From contig NZ_LJPW01000125.1 in assembly GCF_001400735.1 (NCBI RefSeq), positions 40,296 through 104,295 on the forward strand: 64,000 nucleotides of DNA, in the 5' to 3' direction. The DNA comes from Pseudomonas caricapapayae (GTDB lineage Bacteria > Pseudomonadota > Gammaproteobacteria > Pseudomonadales > Pseudomonadaceae). The notes under the pieces are model-generated. The model was given only the letters and a program-made list of their open reading frames with translations. It was not told the origin of the DNA and searched no databases. Below are positions 1 through 9,080 of the stretch, piece after piece. Numbering within the stretch: the stretch's first letter is position 1; the number at the start of each line of letters is the position of its first letter. The position numbers were made by a program, and so were the translations under genes.

Positions 1-565
1 GGTCGGCGTGGAGCAGCGTTTTACGTATCGCCACATAGATCGTCAGCGCGGCCAGCGGCAACATGGCCAGCACCGCGCAGGCAAGGAGGGGTTCCAGCCA
101 GAACAGCAGAATCAGAATAAACGTCAGTTCGGCCAGCGACAGGGCGAACACCCCGAGGAAGTGCGACCACAGGTGCTCGACCATGGCCAGATCACTGGTG
201 ACCTGCGCGCTGATTTCGCCGCTGTTGGCCGTCGCGAACCAGCCGAGCGGCAGTTTCTGCAAATGGTCGACCAGACGCAGACGGGCATTGGCCATCATCG
301 CGTAGGCACCGGTAAATATCAGCGGTGTGCCGAGGGCTCCCACTGCGATTCGTGCCGCCAGACAGGCAAGCATGCCCAGTGTCAGCCAGACCACGTCCCA
401 ACCCTGAAGCCTACCCTCGAACAGGCTTGCCAGCAGCCAGTACAACAGCAGATAAGGAGCGGCGCTCAACAGGCCCTCAACGACCGCCAGGCGCAGCCCT
501 TGATTCAGGCGTGGATCGCGTTGCCCTGCCAGGCGTTCGCCCGCACGCATCAGACTGTAAATCAT
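1..565 (-). CDS. Siderophore-type ABC half-transporter, N-terminal membrane part (partial)
   Basis: The frame is open to the window edge, giving 188 residues of the N-terminal membrane domain of an exporter-fold ABC protein; the ATPase domain lies outside. I see hydrophobic segments near residues 28-50, 60-85 and 135-180 and an ABC_membrane-like stretch with GYMMA-type spacing (TGAYAMMANARLRLVDHL). Its ATG at 565-563 overlaps the TGA of the preceding ABC gene by four bases (ATGA), so the two are translationally coupled and probably form a heterodimer. By context (partner with the DEATAYAD motif, FyuA-like receptor) I infer an inner-membrane importer of ferric siderophore like YbtP/YbtQ or IrtA/IrtB. 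Direction of transport is not visible in the sequence. Confidence 0.8.
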   Translation of the reverse strand, partial: MIYSLMRAGERLAGQRDPRLNQGLRLAVVEGLLSAAPYLLLYWLLASLFEGRLQGWDVVWLTLGMLACLAARIAVGALGTPLIFTGAYAMMANARLRLVDHLQKLPLGWFATANSGEISAQVTSDLAMVEHLWSHFLGVFALSLAELTFILILLFWLEPLLACAVLAMLPLAALTIYVAIRKTLLHAD

Positions 566-2343
566 GCGGGTTCTCCACTGCTCAGTTGCCATTGGCGGAT
601 GCGGGTGTGGTCCTTCCAGAGTTGCTGATACAACTCGCAGCTTTCGAGCAATTGCTCATGGCGACCGGTGCCGAGTACCTGCCCCTGATCGAGGACGACG
701 ATGCGGTGTGCGGTGATGACGGTGTGCAGGCGATGGGCAATCATCAGGACGGTTCGGCCACGGCACAGATTGGCCAGTGCCTGCTGGATCAGCACCTCGT
801 TTTCGCTGTCTGCGTAGGCCGTGGCTTCATCGAGAATCAGCACCGGTGCGTTCTTCAGCAGGGCTCTGGCAATCGACAGGCGCTGACGTTCACCCCCTGA
901 CAACTGCGCGCCGCCTTCGCCAATGGGCGTGTGGTAGCCCTGCGGCAGGCGCTCGATAAAGTCATGGGCGCACGCCGCACGTGCTGCGGCCTCGACACTT
1001 GCCAGATCGGCGTCGGGGTTTGCCAGACGCAGATTGTCGAGCACGGACCCGTCAAACAGATGAACGCGCTGGAACACCGTCGCGACCCGATCGAGCAGCG
1101 CCTGCAATGGCCAGTCGCGCAGCTCGGTGCCGCCCAGCGTAATGCTGCCGCTGTCGGCGTCGAACAAGCGACTGACCAATTGCGCCACGGTGCTTTTACC
1201 GGAACCGCTGGGGCCGACCAGCGCGGTCAACTGGCCCGCCTGAGCGCTGAAACTGACCTGATCCAGAGCCTGCCTTTCGCCGTAGGCGTGGCAGACGTTT
1301 TCCAGCCGCAGGTCCAGCGGTGTGTCGGGAATCTGCAGCCCGGCGTTGTCGCTCAGTGGCGAGGTGAGCAGCACACTGTTGATCCTGGCCAGCGCCGCGT
1401 TGCGCTGCACCTGATCGCCGAGCATGTAGGTCAGGCGCAGCAGGGGCAAAAGGGCCGCGGGTGCAAGCAACAGGAACAGCAGCAGAGTGTCCAGCGTGAT
1501 GTCGCCATCCAGCAGCAACCACGCCCCCAGCGGAGCTACAACCATCAGGCTCGCGCTCAGCAGCCCCGAGAACACCACCCAGAACAGTGAACTCTTGCGG
1601 GCAAAGCCGGCTACCCACTCTGCTGCGCCACGTATATCGCTGCTCAGAGAGCCAAAGCGCAGGCTGGTCAGGCCGAAGCTTTTGACCACCTGAATGCCTT
1701 GCAGGTACTCGCTGAAACTTTGTGAAATACGTTGTTGCAGACTTTGCCATTGCGCCATGCGCGCAGCCGAGCCTTTCACCATCAGCATCTGCGCAAGAAA
1801 CGCCAGCGGCAGCGGGGCGACACAGGCGAGTGCCAGCCGCCAGTCAACGATGAACAGGACAAGCAGTGTCAGTGGCGGCATGACTGCGGCTGAGATCGAA
1901 TCAGGCAGCGAGTGCGCAAAGAACCCTTCAAGCGAAGCGACATCGTCATTCAATGTGCGGCGCAGGTCGGTGCTGCTGTGCTGGCTGAAAAAACTCAGCG
2001 GCACCTCACCTAAATGCCGGGCAATCCGGCTGCGCAGCCGACGCAGCAGTGCGAACGCTGCCAGGTGCGCGGTAACATGACTGAAGGTCATAAGCAGCCA
2101 GCGCAGCAGCACCGCCGCCAATGCCCAAAGGCCCCAGACCAACGCGGCATGTGCATCAGGCACGGGGCTCAGCAAAACCTGCGCGATCTTGTAGACGCAC
2201 CACAGCGGCACAAGGCTCAGCAGCGTGGAAACCACAGCACAACTGATTGCCAGGGCAAACATCCCCGGAGCCAGCTTTAGCAGTCCGGTGTGGCTGAGTG
2301 GCCGGGTTGTGCTCGGGTCGACAGCATCATGATCGCGGGTCAT
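562..2343 (-). CDS. ABC transporter permease/ATPase, YbtQ/IrtB-like siderophore importer
   Basis: 593 residues, the usual length of a fused membrane-ATPase half-transporter. The membrane domain occupies about residues 25-310. The nucleotide-binding domain follows with Walker A GPSGSGKST at 377-385, signature LSGGERQ at 481-487 and Walker B LILDEATAYAD near 502-512. The variant ATAYAD after the Walker B Glu recalls the ATAFAD of YbtP/YbtQ rather than the TSALD or TANLD of drug exporters. It is followed by its partner gene with an ATGA overlap, and a FyuA-like receptor gene lies 155 bases upstream on the same strand. Known family role: inner-membrane uptake of Fe-yersiniabactin or carboxymycobactin-type chelates. 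The substrate here is inferred only. Confidence 0.85.
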   Translation of the reverse strand: MTRDHDAVDPSTTRPLSHTGLLKLAPGMFALAISCAVVSTLLSLVPLWCVYKIAQVLLSPVPDAHAALVWGLWALAAVLLRWLLMTFSHVTAHLAAFALLRRLRSRIARHLGEVPLSFFSQHSSTDLRRTLNDDVASLEGFFAHSLPDSISAAVMPPLTLLVLFIVDWRLALACVAPLPLAFLAQMLMVKGSAARMAQWQSLQQRISQSFSEYLQGIQVVKSFGLTSLRFGSLSSDIRGAAEWVAGFARKSSLFWVVFSGLLSASLMVVAPLGAWLLLDGDITLDTLLLFLLLAPAALLPLLRLTYMLGDQVQRNAALARINSVLLTSPLSDNAGLQIPDTPLDLRLENVCHAYGERQALDQVSFSAQAGQLTALVGPSGSGKSTVAQLVSRLFDADSGSITLGGTELRDWPLQALLDRVATVFQRVHLFDGSVLDNLRLANPDADLASVEAAARAACAHDFIERLPQGYHTPIGEGGAQLSGGERQRLSIARALLKNAPVLILDEATAYADSENEVLIQQALANLCRGRTVLMIAHRLHTVITAHRIVVLDQGQVLGTGRHEQLLESCELYQQLWKDHTRIRQWQLSSGEPA

Positions 2344-2498
2344 TCGGCACTCCTTGGGTGTCCGTACCTGTCATATCGCCATGCAGCGGCTGACGGACGC
2401 CCGGTGGGCGACCGGCGTTGTTGCCGATGAATGGAGCCGGTGGTTCTCGAGCCCGGCTCATGTGCAATCGCGCGCGAGCCAGGCCAGGGATGTTCGGG

Positions 2499-4502
2499 TC
2501 AAAAGGTGATTTTGGTACTCAAGCCCAGTTCCCGGCCTTGCCCTGGCTGGCTGAACTGTGCGCCGCCGGACAGGTAGGAGTAGGTGCGGTAGTCCTTGTC
2601 GCCGAGGTTGTTGCCATACAGCGCAAGCTCCAGATCGGGCTTGGGCAGCCACGCCAGTCGAGCATCCACCAGGCTGTAGCCGCCCTGCGATACCTCGTTG
2701 TCGACGTCGAAATAGTGTTTGCCGGTGTAACTGATCCCGACACTGGGCCGCACTTCGCCCAGCAGCCCGTCAAAGTAGAAGCTGCGTTCGGCCGATGCGC
2801 GCAAGGTCCGTCCCGGCGTGTACGTCAGCCTGTTGCCCTGACGGTCGGAATCGAGCATACGGTTGCGGTTGACGGTACCCGCCAGCCGAATCAGGGTCGC
2901 TTCATCCGCGTGCCAGTCCATGGACAGCTCGGCGCCTTCACTGCGGGCCTTGCCGATGTTGCTCAGCGACTGGGTGCCGGTGCCCGCTGCGCCGATGAAT
3001 TGCTGTACATCGTCGATATCGATGCGATACAGCGCGGCGTTGAGCCACAGGTGCTTGTCCAGAAGGCTGGATTTGACGCCTATTTCGGTGTTCAACGACT
3101 TCTCCGGCGAATACGCCACGGCATCAGGTGTGATGGCACCGATGCGGTTGTAACCGCCCGCCTTGTAGCCCTTGCTGACCGATGCGTACAAGCGCGTGTC
3201 CGGGGTTGCCTGGAAGCCCAGGGCAATCTTGGGAGTGGTGCTGGTAAACGTGTCGTTGCCACTGTAGACAAAGCCTGGCGTAAAGGCTGCGTCGATCTGG
3301 GTGTAGTCGGTTTCGGCTTTCTCCACGCTGTGGCGCGCGCCCAGCGTCAGGTCCCAGCGCGGGGCCAGGTGCCAGGTAAACTCGCCGAACACGGCTTTCT
3401 CGGTGCTTTCGATGCGGCTGTCGGCCACGCCATAAACCCCGAACAGCGGGGCGCTGCGGTCCGGTTCACGCTCTGAGTGACTGCGGCTTTTCTGCCAGTA
3501 CAAACCACCCACCGCATCCCAGGCACGGTCGTCGCCCTGGGTGGAAAGACGCAGTTCCTGGCTGACGGTGCGCTGGCTTTCGGGCCACTGAAAACCCAGA
3601 TCGCCGTACACCCGCTCATGGCGATAGTTCTGTAGAGAGGTGATAGAGGTCAGTTTCAGTGCGTCGCTGAGGTTCCAGTCCAGGGTTGCACTGCTGGTTT
3701 CAACGCGCCGCACGTAGACCGACTCCATCAACGGTACGCTCGCCCGGCGTTTTTCATACGTGGCGTCTGCCAGGTATTGCTCGTTGTAGGAGGTCAGGCG
3801 ATCCCGGGCATAAGCCAGCTTGAGGCTGAAGTCTTCATTAGGTTTGAAGGTCAGCCCGACATTGCCGCCGCCGTTGTCGCTGTCACCATGATGCTCGCTG
3901 CGGGTCAGCTCGCCGTCGGTGTCGTCGTGATACACGGTGCCTTGAATGAATAACGTGTCGTCCACCAGCGGCGTCGAACCCGTCGCCGACACTTGTTGGT
4001 GCAGATTGCTGAAGCGGCTTTGCAGCGTCGCGGTCGGCGTGTTGTCCGGTTGACGGGTGAGGATATTGAGTGCCCCTGCATGGGCATTACGGCCGTAGAG
4101 CGTGCCTTGCGGGCCTTTCAACAGCTCGATGTGTTCAATGTTGAGCAATTGCTGATTGAAGGTGCCCAGGTATTGCGGCACTCCGTCCACATAAATGCCT
4201 ACGGGCGCGTTGTAGGGGTCCGATGAGGACACGCCGCGCAGACTCAGGCTGGGAAATACACCGGCACCCGTGTTGCGAATCAACAGTTCCGGAAATACTC
4301 TCTCGAGGTCGCCGCTGTTGTAGACATTGGCACGCTCCAGATCCGCCTGCTCTGCCACCGAAAGCGCCAGGTCGGTCTGGTCCTGGGATTGCACGCGCTT
4401 GCCAGCGGTAACCTGCATTTCCGGCAAGGTCATGACGTCGTCGGCCAGCGCCTGATGGGAAACTGCAAGCATGACTGCCAGGCTGAGTAGAGAACGTTGC
4501 AT
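2499..4502 (-). CDS. TonB-dependent siderophore receptor, FyuA-like
   Basis: Outer-membrane receptor of 667 residues from the chosen ATG at 4502, which gives a clean signal peptide ending in SHQALA. A longer frame begins 18 codons upstream but starts with a polar stretch and has no ribosome-binding site. A TonB-box-like segment (MTLPEMQVTAGK) precedes the plug, with LSLRGVSSSDPYN and LLKGPQGTLYGRNAHAGALNILT typical of plugs of the FyuA type. The barrel ends in TKITF with the C-terminal aromatic residue expected for BAM insertion. The downstream ABC pair and divergent AraC regulator match the layout of siderophore uptake loci. No siderophore synthesis gene is in the window, so it may serve a xenosiderophore or a distant cluster. 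Confidence 0.88.
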   Translation of the reverse strand: MQRSLLSLAVMLAVSHQALADDVMTLPEMQVTAGKRVQSQDQTDLALSVAEQADLERANVYNSGDLERVFPELLIRNTGAGVFPSLSLRGVSSSDPYNAPVGIYVDGVPQYLGTFNQQLLNIEHIELLKGPQGTLYGRNAHAGALNILTRQPDNTPTATLQSRFSNLHQQVSATGSTPLVDDTLFIQGTVYHDDTDGELTRSEHHGDSDNGGGNVGLTFKPNEDFSLKLAYARDRLTSYNEQYLADATYEKRRASVPLMESVYVRRVETSSATLDWNLSDALKLTSITSLQNYRHERVYGDLGFQWPESQRTVSQELRLSTQGDDRAWDAVGGLYWQKSRSHSEREPDRSAPLFGVYGVADSRIESTEKAVFGEFTWHLAPRWDLTLGARHSVEKAETDYTQIDAAFTPGFVYSGNDTFTSTTPKIALGFQATPDTRLYASVSKGYKAGGYNRIGAITPDAVAYSPEKSLNTEIGVKSSLLDKHLWLNAALYRIDIDDVQQFIGAAGTGTQSLSNIGKARSEGAELSMDWHADEATLIRLAGTVNRNRMLDSDRQGNRLTYTPGRTLRASAERSFYFDGLLGEVRPSVGISYTGKHYFDVDNEVSQGGYSLVDARLAWLPKPDLELALYGNNLGDKDYRTYSYLSGGAQFSQPGQGRELGLSTKITF

Positions 4503-4601
4503 GAATAGACTCGGGTGAGAGGGAATGAGCGCATTCTCTGGACTTAACCGTTTCATTGCGCGTGCGATCAGGGTCGAAATGCGCGCAATCGGTACTTTAG
4601 T

Positions 4602-4616
4602 TGATAAGTGTTATCA
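4602..4616. promoter_or_regulatory. Fur-like palindrome between receptor and AraC genes
   Basis: TGATAA-GTG-TTATCA is a perfect 6-bp inverted repeat in the 146-bp region between the divergent receptor and AraC-type genes. With flanks it matches 12 of 19 positions of the GATAATGATAATCATTATC Fur consensus by my count. It sits about 100 bp upstream of the receptor start and 33 bp upstream of the regulator start, so it could control both. Fur binding is inference. Confidence 0.45.
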
Positions 4617-4648
4617 TTTGAGTCTGATTCCCAAACGAGTGCATCCCG

Positions 4649-5596
4649 ATGAGCCTCAATCATTATTGCGCTGACTATGAGCTGCCCAAGGTCCTGACGG
4701 ATGATGTGGGGGACGAGCTCGATATCCGACTCATTGACTGGCAGGTCGACGAAGACCGGCATCTGGACGCCTTCTGTGAGGCGTCACTGACAGTGTCGTA
4801 CCACGCCAACTGCTCCGGCTGGCGCTATTTCGCCGATACCTCGCCGCTGAGCTGGCGTGAAGATCACTGCTGCCTGTTCCATTCGACGGTACCTGTCAGG
4901 GGCGAGGGTTTCGTGCCCGGTGGTACCTGCTGGCGCGGTGTGAATATCAGCTTTGCCGCGCACCGGCTGGGCATGCTCGATCTGGCCGGGCAACTGTTCG
5001 ATTATCAGGGACCTTGGGAAAACACCCGCTCCAGGGACCGCACGGCACGGCTCGTACAGTTTCCGGCGCCGCAGGTGGTAAGGCGGATCGGCCAGGAGAT
5101 GCTGGGTTGCAAACTTGAGGGTGTCGCCAGGGACCTGCTGCTGCGTGGCAAGGCCTACGAAATGCTTGGTCAATTGACTGCTCATATCCAGGACCTGGCG
5201 CATTTCACCGGGCTTAACGCGGGAGGCCGTGACCTGATGCGCGTCGAGCGGGCGCGCAAACTGCTGGAAACACACCCGGAGCAGGACTGGACCATCGAAT
5301 CGCTGGCCCAGTCGGTGGAGCTCAACACCAAAAAGCTCAAACAGGGGTTTCGTCAGAGCTACGACAGTGGCGTCTACAGCTATCTGCAGAAAGTCCGCAT
5401 CGAGCGGGCGGCACAACTGTTGCGGCGACAGGGAGCGGTCAGTGAAGTGGCGGCGGCGGTGGGTTACTCCAGCGCCAGCCACTTTGCCAAGGTGTTTCGG
5501 CGCTATTACGGCGTAAACCCGCTGCATTTCAGCGCGATGGCCGTGGAGAATACTCACGACCTCGCGGTGGCTACACCGACGCGTCAGAAATCATAG
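4649..5596 (+). CDS. AraC-family regulator, PchR/YbtA-like
   Basis: 315 residues. The C-terminal ~90 residues carry the two helix-turn-helix units of the AraC family (DWTIESLAQSVELNTKKLKQ, then GAVSEVAAAVGYSSASHFAK and FRRYYGVNPLHF). The N-terminal half looks like the ligand-binding domain of PchR/YbtA-type regulators that sense a ferric siderophore. It is divergent from the FyuA-like receptor, as ybtA and pchR are from their targets, so I infer it activates that receptor and the ABC pair when the chelate enters the cell. Its last 13 bases overlap the 3' end of the convergent TonB receptor gene. Confidence 0.85.
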   Translation: MSLNHYCADYELPKVLTDDVGDELDIRLIDWQVDEDRHLDAFCEASLTVSYHANCSGWRYFADTSPLSWREDHCCLFHSTVPVRGEGFVPGGTCWRGVNISFAAHRLGMLDLAGQLFDYQGPWENTRSRDRTARLVQFPAPQVVRRIGQEMLGCKLEGVARDLLLRGKAYEMLGQLTAHIQDLAHFTGLNAGGRDLMRVERARKLLETHPEQDWTIESLAQSVELNTKKLKQGFRQSYDSGVYSYLQKVRIERAAQLLRRQGAVSEVAAAVGYSSASHFAKVFRRYYGVNPLHFSAMAVENTHDLAVATPTRQKS

Positions 5597-8082
5597 GCAA
5601 TTTTGCTGTACCAGAACCCTCCGCCTGGATAGAACGGTGAGTTGCCATACAGGTTGAGTCCGACGGGTGAAGGGATTGCGTGCTTGTCCGGACGCACATC
5701 GAAGATGTTGGTGCCGCCAAGGCTGAGGGTGATGTTGTCGTAAAGGGTGTAGGACACATCCAGGTCGGTGATCCACTTCGCTCCGAAGCTGCGATCACCG
5801 CTTTCCAGTTGCTGGAGGGTCTTGACCTTGCCGTAACGAGTGGTCTGCAGGTTTACGCCCAGATCGCCCAGCGTCCATTTGCCACCCAGCACCCACTTGG
5901 TCTTCGGTTGCGCGTCGGTCAGATCGCCTTCGCGGGCGCGGCCTACCCAGGTCAGGCTGCCGCCGGGGTTGCTGCCCAGGCCTTGCAGAGCCGCGGGTGC
6001 ATCCTTGACGTCAGTGATGACAGTCTTGTTGTAATTGAACCCGGCGCTCCAGCGCACATCGCCCCATGACCCATACTGGCTGGAGTGATCGAGGACGATA
6101 TCCAGACCGCGCGTCCGTGTGTCGAAGGCGTTGGCGTAATACGAAGTCCAGGTGCTGGTGTCCACACCTTGTGCGGTGAGAACAGGTGCCAGGGCGGGGC
6201 CGTACAGGCTTTCGGTGCGAGCGATGCGATCGGCGATCTCGATCCAGTAGGCGTCGGCTGTCAGGCTGGTGCGCGGTGCCGGTTGCCAGGTCACGCCAAC
6301 GCCCAGATTACGTGATTTCTCCGGGTCCAGCGTGGTCGCGCCAAGCGCCTGGGCCAGCGCCGAGTTGACCGGCGCGATGCGCGTCACGGCGGGCACGATT
6401 GTGCCGTCCGGCGCGGCGCCGACCCGGTTGTCCGAGATGCTGTAGCCGATCTGGGTCAGCGAGGGCGCGCGAAAGCCCGTGCCCACGGTGCCGCGTACAG
6501 CGAAGGTGTCAGTGAATTCGTAACGCGAGTTGAGCTTGGCGCTGAGCGTGTTGCCTGAGTCATCGTCGAAGTGCTCGGCGCGCAACGCCAGATCGACGAA
6601 CAGGGGTTCTATCGGAGTGATGCCAAAATCGACGTAAGCTGCATAATTGTTACGTTGCAGGCTGGTGGCGTCCTGCGGCGAGATGACCGCTGCGGCCTGC
6701 GCGGCTATCGACGCCAGTTGCCCGGCCAGCGGGTTGGCCTGGCCATTGGGCAGGGTTGCCGGAAAGCGATAGCCGCCGACCTGATAGGCCTGCGCATCTC
6801 CTGAAAAGGTCCGGAAACGTTCCCAGCGATGCTCAAGCCCTGCAGACACTTGCAGCGGCACGCCAAACAGTCCGTCAAACGCGCGGGTGACGTCGACATT
6901 GTTGACCCATTGTTCGAATCGGTAGGTCGCCAGATCATCGAACGAAGTCGGGGACGTCGGTCCCAGCGACGGGTTGAGGGTCAGATCGCTGTACTGATGG
7001 TTGTTGTTACGCCCGTACGTGGTGCTCAGGTCCCAGTTCCAGCCCAGAGACTCGCCCTTGCCGCCAATCAGGTACTGATAGTCGGTGTCGTCCAGATTGT
7101 TCAGCGGGTAATAGCCATCGGCAAACAGTTCGGGAATATTGGCGTTGCTGTTGGGGTAGCGGAAGTAGTTGTTGATGACAGCCTCGCGTTGTCCGTAGGT
7201 GCCGTAGGAATACAGCGCGGTTTGATCATTCAGAGGCAGTTCGGCGTTGTACGCCAGGTTGAACGCTTTGATCTGCGGGTCACCGTTCTTGACGCCGACC
7301 CGATCCCAGCTCGCCTCACGAGGGTCGCCGGGGAAATAAGCAGTGTTGCTGGCTTTCTCGTTCCAGCTGGCATCGCCACGTTTGCGGGCGTCGGCCGAAA
7401 GGTGCAGAAAACCGCCGTCACCCAGTTCGAAGCCGGTGTCACCTTCGAACTTGGTAACTTCGCCTTCGCCGCTGTACAGCTTGCCGTAGGTCACGCCCAG
7501 ATGGCCGCCCTCGGCGCTGTCCTTCAGAATCACGTTGATTACCCCTGCGATCGCGTCCGAGCCATATTGTGCGGCGGCGCTGTCCTTGAGCACCTCGATG
7601 CGCTCAACCGCGCTGATCGGGATCATGTCGATGTCCACCGAGTTCGCGCCGCTGCTGTCGGTTGAACCATTGGCGGGCAGGGCGCTGTTATGGCGGCGTT
7701 TGCCATTGACCAGCACCAGCGTGTAGGCCGGTGCCAGGCTGCGGTTGGACAGGGGGCGGATGGTCGAGTTATAGCCCGCCACATTGGTGCCATAGTTGAA
7801 AGACGGCAACAGTTTGGCGATGGCCTCGGTCAGGTCGGCGCGACCGGTTTTCAGTAACTGATCGCTGGTCACGATATCAACCGGGGCCGGGCTGTCGGTG
7901 ACGGTGCGCTGGGTACCGCGAACCCCGGTGGATATCACCGTGACTTTTTCCAGGCGAGCCTCATCGTCGGTCGCTTCGTCGGCGGCATGGGCCGGGTTCA
8001 TGAGGCCCATGCCGACGAACGCGATACTCTTGATCAACGGGTTGCGCAGGCAACGGCGAGGAGTGTGGACGGGTGGGGTCAT
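5584..8082 (-). CDS. TonB-dependent receptor (large, island receptor 1)
   Basis: 832 residues from ATG 8082, which is preceded by AAGGA at about 10 bases; a longer frame begins 18 codons upstream but adds residues before a signal peptide that already ends at NPAHA. The plug carries VNGKRRHNSALP, IPISAVERIEVLKDSAAAQYGSDAIAG-type motifs, and the chain ends in IAYDF. It is clearly related to the receptor at 12155-14557 (both share VLVNGKRRH and YGSDAIAGVIN), so the island holds two paralogues. Known family role: TonB-driven import of a large or scarce nutrient. The ligand cannot be read from sequence; neighbours (sulfonate-type binding protein, aldolase-like protein, private tonB-exbBD) suggest a non-iron organic ligand as much as a metal chelate. 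Confidence 0.88.
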   Translation of the reverse strand: MTPPVHTPRRCLRNPLIKSIAFVGMGLMNPAHAADEATDDEARLEKVTVISTGVRGTQRTVTDSPAPVDIVTSDQLLKTGRADLTEAIAKLLPSFNYGTNVAGYNSTIRPLSNRSLAPAYTLVLVNGKRRHNSALPANGSTDSSGANSVDIDMIPISAVERIEVLKDSAAAQYGSDAIAGVINVILKDSAEGGHLGVTYGKLYSGEGEVTKFEGDTGFELGDGGFLHLSADARKRGDASWNEKASNTAYFPGDPREASWDRVGVKNGDPQIKAFNLAYNAELPLNDQTALYSYGTYGQREAVINNYFRYPNSNANIPELFADGYYPLNNLDDTDYQYLIGGKGESLGWNWDLSTTYGRNNNHQYSDLTLNPSLGPTSPTSFDDLATYRFEQWVNNVDVTRAFDGLFGVPLQVSAGLEHRWERFRTFSGDAQAYQVGGYRFPATLPNGQANPLAGQLASIAAQAAAVISPQDATSLQRNNYAAYVDFGITPIEPLFVDLALRAEHFDDDSGNTLSAKLNSRYEFTDTFAVRGTVGTGFRAPSLTQIGYSISDNRVGAAPDGTIVPAVTRIAPVNSALAQALGATTLDPEKSRNLGVGVTWQPAPRTSLTADAYWIEIADRIARTESLYGPALAPVLTAQGVDTSTWTSYYANAFDTRTRGLDIVLDHSSQYGSWGDVRWSAGFNYNKTVITDVKDAPAALQGLGSNPGGSLTWVGRAREGDLTDAQPKTKWVLGGKWTLGDLGVNLQTTRYGKVKTLQQLESGDRSFGAKWITDLDVSYTLYDNITLSLGGTNIFDVRPDKHAIPSPVGLNLYGNSPFYPGGGFWYSKIAYDF

Positions 8083-8474
8083 AACAGAGCGATCCTTGGT
8101 AGTGCTGAAAAAGTCCTGGGCACCTCCACACGGCAAGGGTCGGTCTGCTGGCGAATATAAGGTTATGAAACAAGGCTGTGAAAGGCCTTTTGGCTATATG
8201 CTAATTATGAAATTAATAAATTATATTTTAGTTTTAAATGCATTGATTGCATTTAAATCGGGGGCATGAGCGACAGGGGAGAGGGGTTCAATGTAGCTCC
8301 GCAGGCTGTGCGGTTTTGTCGCATGGCCTATTGCGGCCCATGAGGGCGGCGTTTGCGCGCCTGCTCATGGTTTGATACAGGATTGGCGGTATTCCCGACT
8401 GCCCTTGAGTGGTAAATTCGCCGCCTTTGAATTTGTCTGAACTCACGCGCCTTATCCTCCAGGGGACGCAAGAC
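8083..8474. other. 392-bp divergent intergenic region
   Basis: This gene-free stretch separates TonB receptor 1 (minus) and the SCO gene (plus). The part nearest the receptor, about 8160-8260, is strongly AT-rich and contains the inverted repeat at 8233-8257. The SCO-proximal half returns to normal composition. I see no coding frame with a plausible start here. Confidence 0.6.
8233..8257. promoter_or_regulatory. Perfect 10-bp inverted repeat upstream of TonB receptor 1
   Basis: TTTAAATGCA and TGCATTTAAA are exact reverse complements separated by TTGAT. The site lies about 150 bp upstream of the receptor start in an AT-rich promoter region. Its 25-bp size and 15-bp half-site spacing are typical of a dimeric repressor or LysR-type operator (the core fits T-N11-A). 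It is not a good match to the Zur or Fur consensus. Function is inference. Confidence 0.45.
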
Positions 8475-9080
8475 ATGACGCAACATCTGACCCGCCGCGA
8501 GGTGGTCGCTGGCCTCTCGTTGCTGAGCCTGGGCCTGCTGGCTGGCTGCGGCAATTCCAATGCGTTGCCGTTCAAGCATGGCAAGGACATGAGCAACGAG
8601 ATTGTCGGCCGTAACTTCCGGCTCAAGGACTCGCAAGGCAACGTCAAGACCTTGTCCAGCTTTCGCGGCTTGATGCCGATGATTTTCTTTGGCTTTACTC
8701 AATGCCCTGCCATCTGCCCTACGGCCCTGGCGCGGGCTGCACAGATCAGAAAACTGATGGGTGAGGAGGGCAAGACACTCCAGGTGGTGTTCATTACCCT
8801 GGACCCGGAGCGTGATACGCCCGAGGTGATCGACGCTTATGTAAAGGCTTTTGATCCAACCTTTGTCGCGCTGTCCGGCACCCTTGAAGAAACGGCCGCA
8901 ACGGCCAGGGAGTTCGGCGTATTCTTTGAAAAGGTCCCGCTGGGGGATACCTACACAATCTCGCACACCGCCACCAGTTACGTCTACGACACTCGAGGCG
9001 TATTGCGCCTGGGGTTGTCGCACAGGCTATCCGCCCAACAATGCACTGAAGATCTGCTCACTTTGATGGAAGTATGCTGA
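8475..9080 (+). CDS. SCO1/SenC-family copper lipoprotein
   Basis: 201 residues from ATG 8475, preceded by AGGGGA at about nine bases. A lipobox (LLAGC) follows a short hydrophobic signal, so the protein should be a lipoprotein facing the periplasm. The thioredoxin-like fold carries the copper-binding CPAIC motif of SCO proteins near residue 80 and the distal His in SHTATSYV. SCO proteins insert or reduce the CuA site of cytochrome c oxidase. The next gene, a PCuAC chaperone, overlaps it by one base (TGATG), which is the classic partner arrangement. No oxidase genes are nearby, so the pair acts on a target encoded elsewhere. Confidence 0.9.
   Translation: MTQHLTRREVVAGLSLLSLGLLAGCGNSNALPFKHGKDMSNEIVGRNFRLKDSQGNVKTLSSFRGLMPMIFFGFTQCPAICPTALARAAQIRKLMGEEGKTLQVVFITLDPERDTPEVIDAYVKAFDPTFVALSGTLEETAATAREFGVFFEKVPLGDTYTISHTATSYVYDTRGVLRLGLSHRLSAQQCTEDLLTLMEVC

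Noticed and set aside
2418..3476. 352-codon open frame on the plus strand
   Set aside because: It lies fully inside the FyuA-like receptor gene on the other strand and its product has no recognisable domain; high-GC antisense frames of this length are common here.
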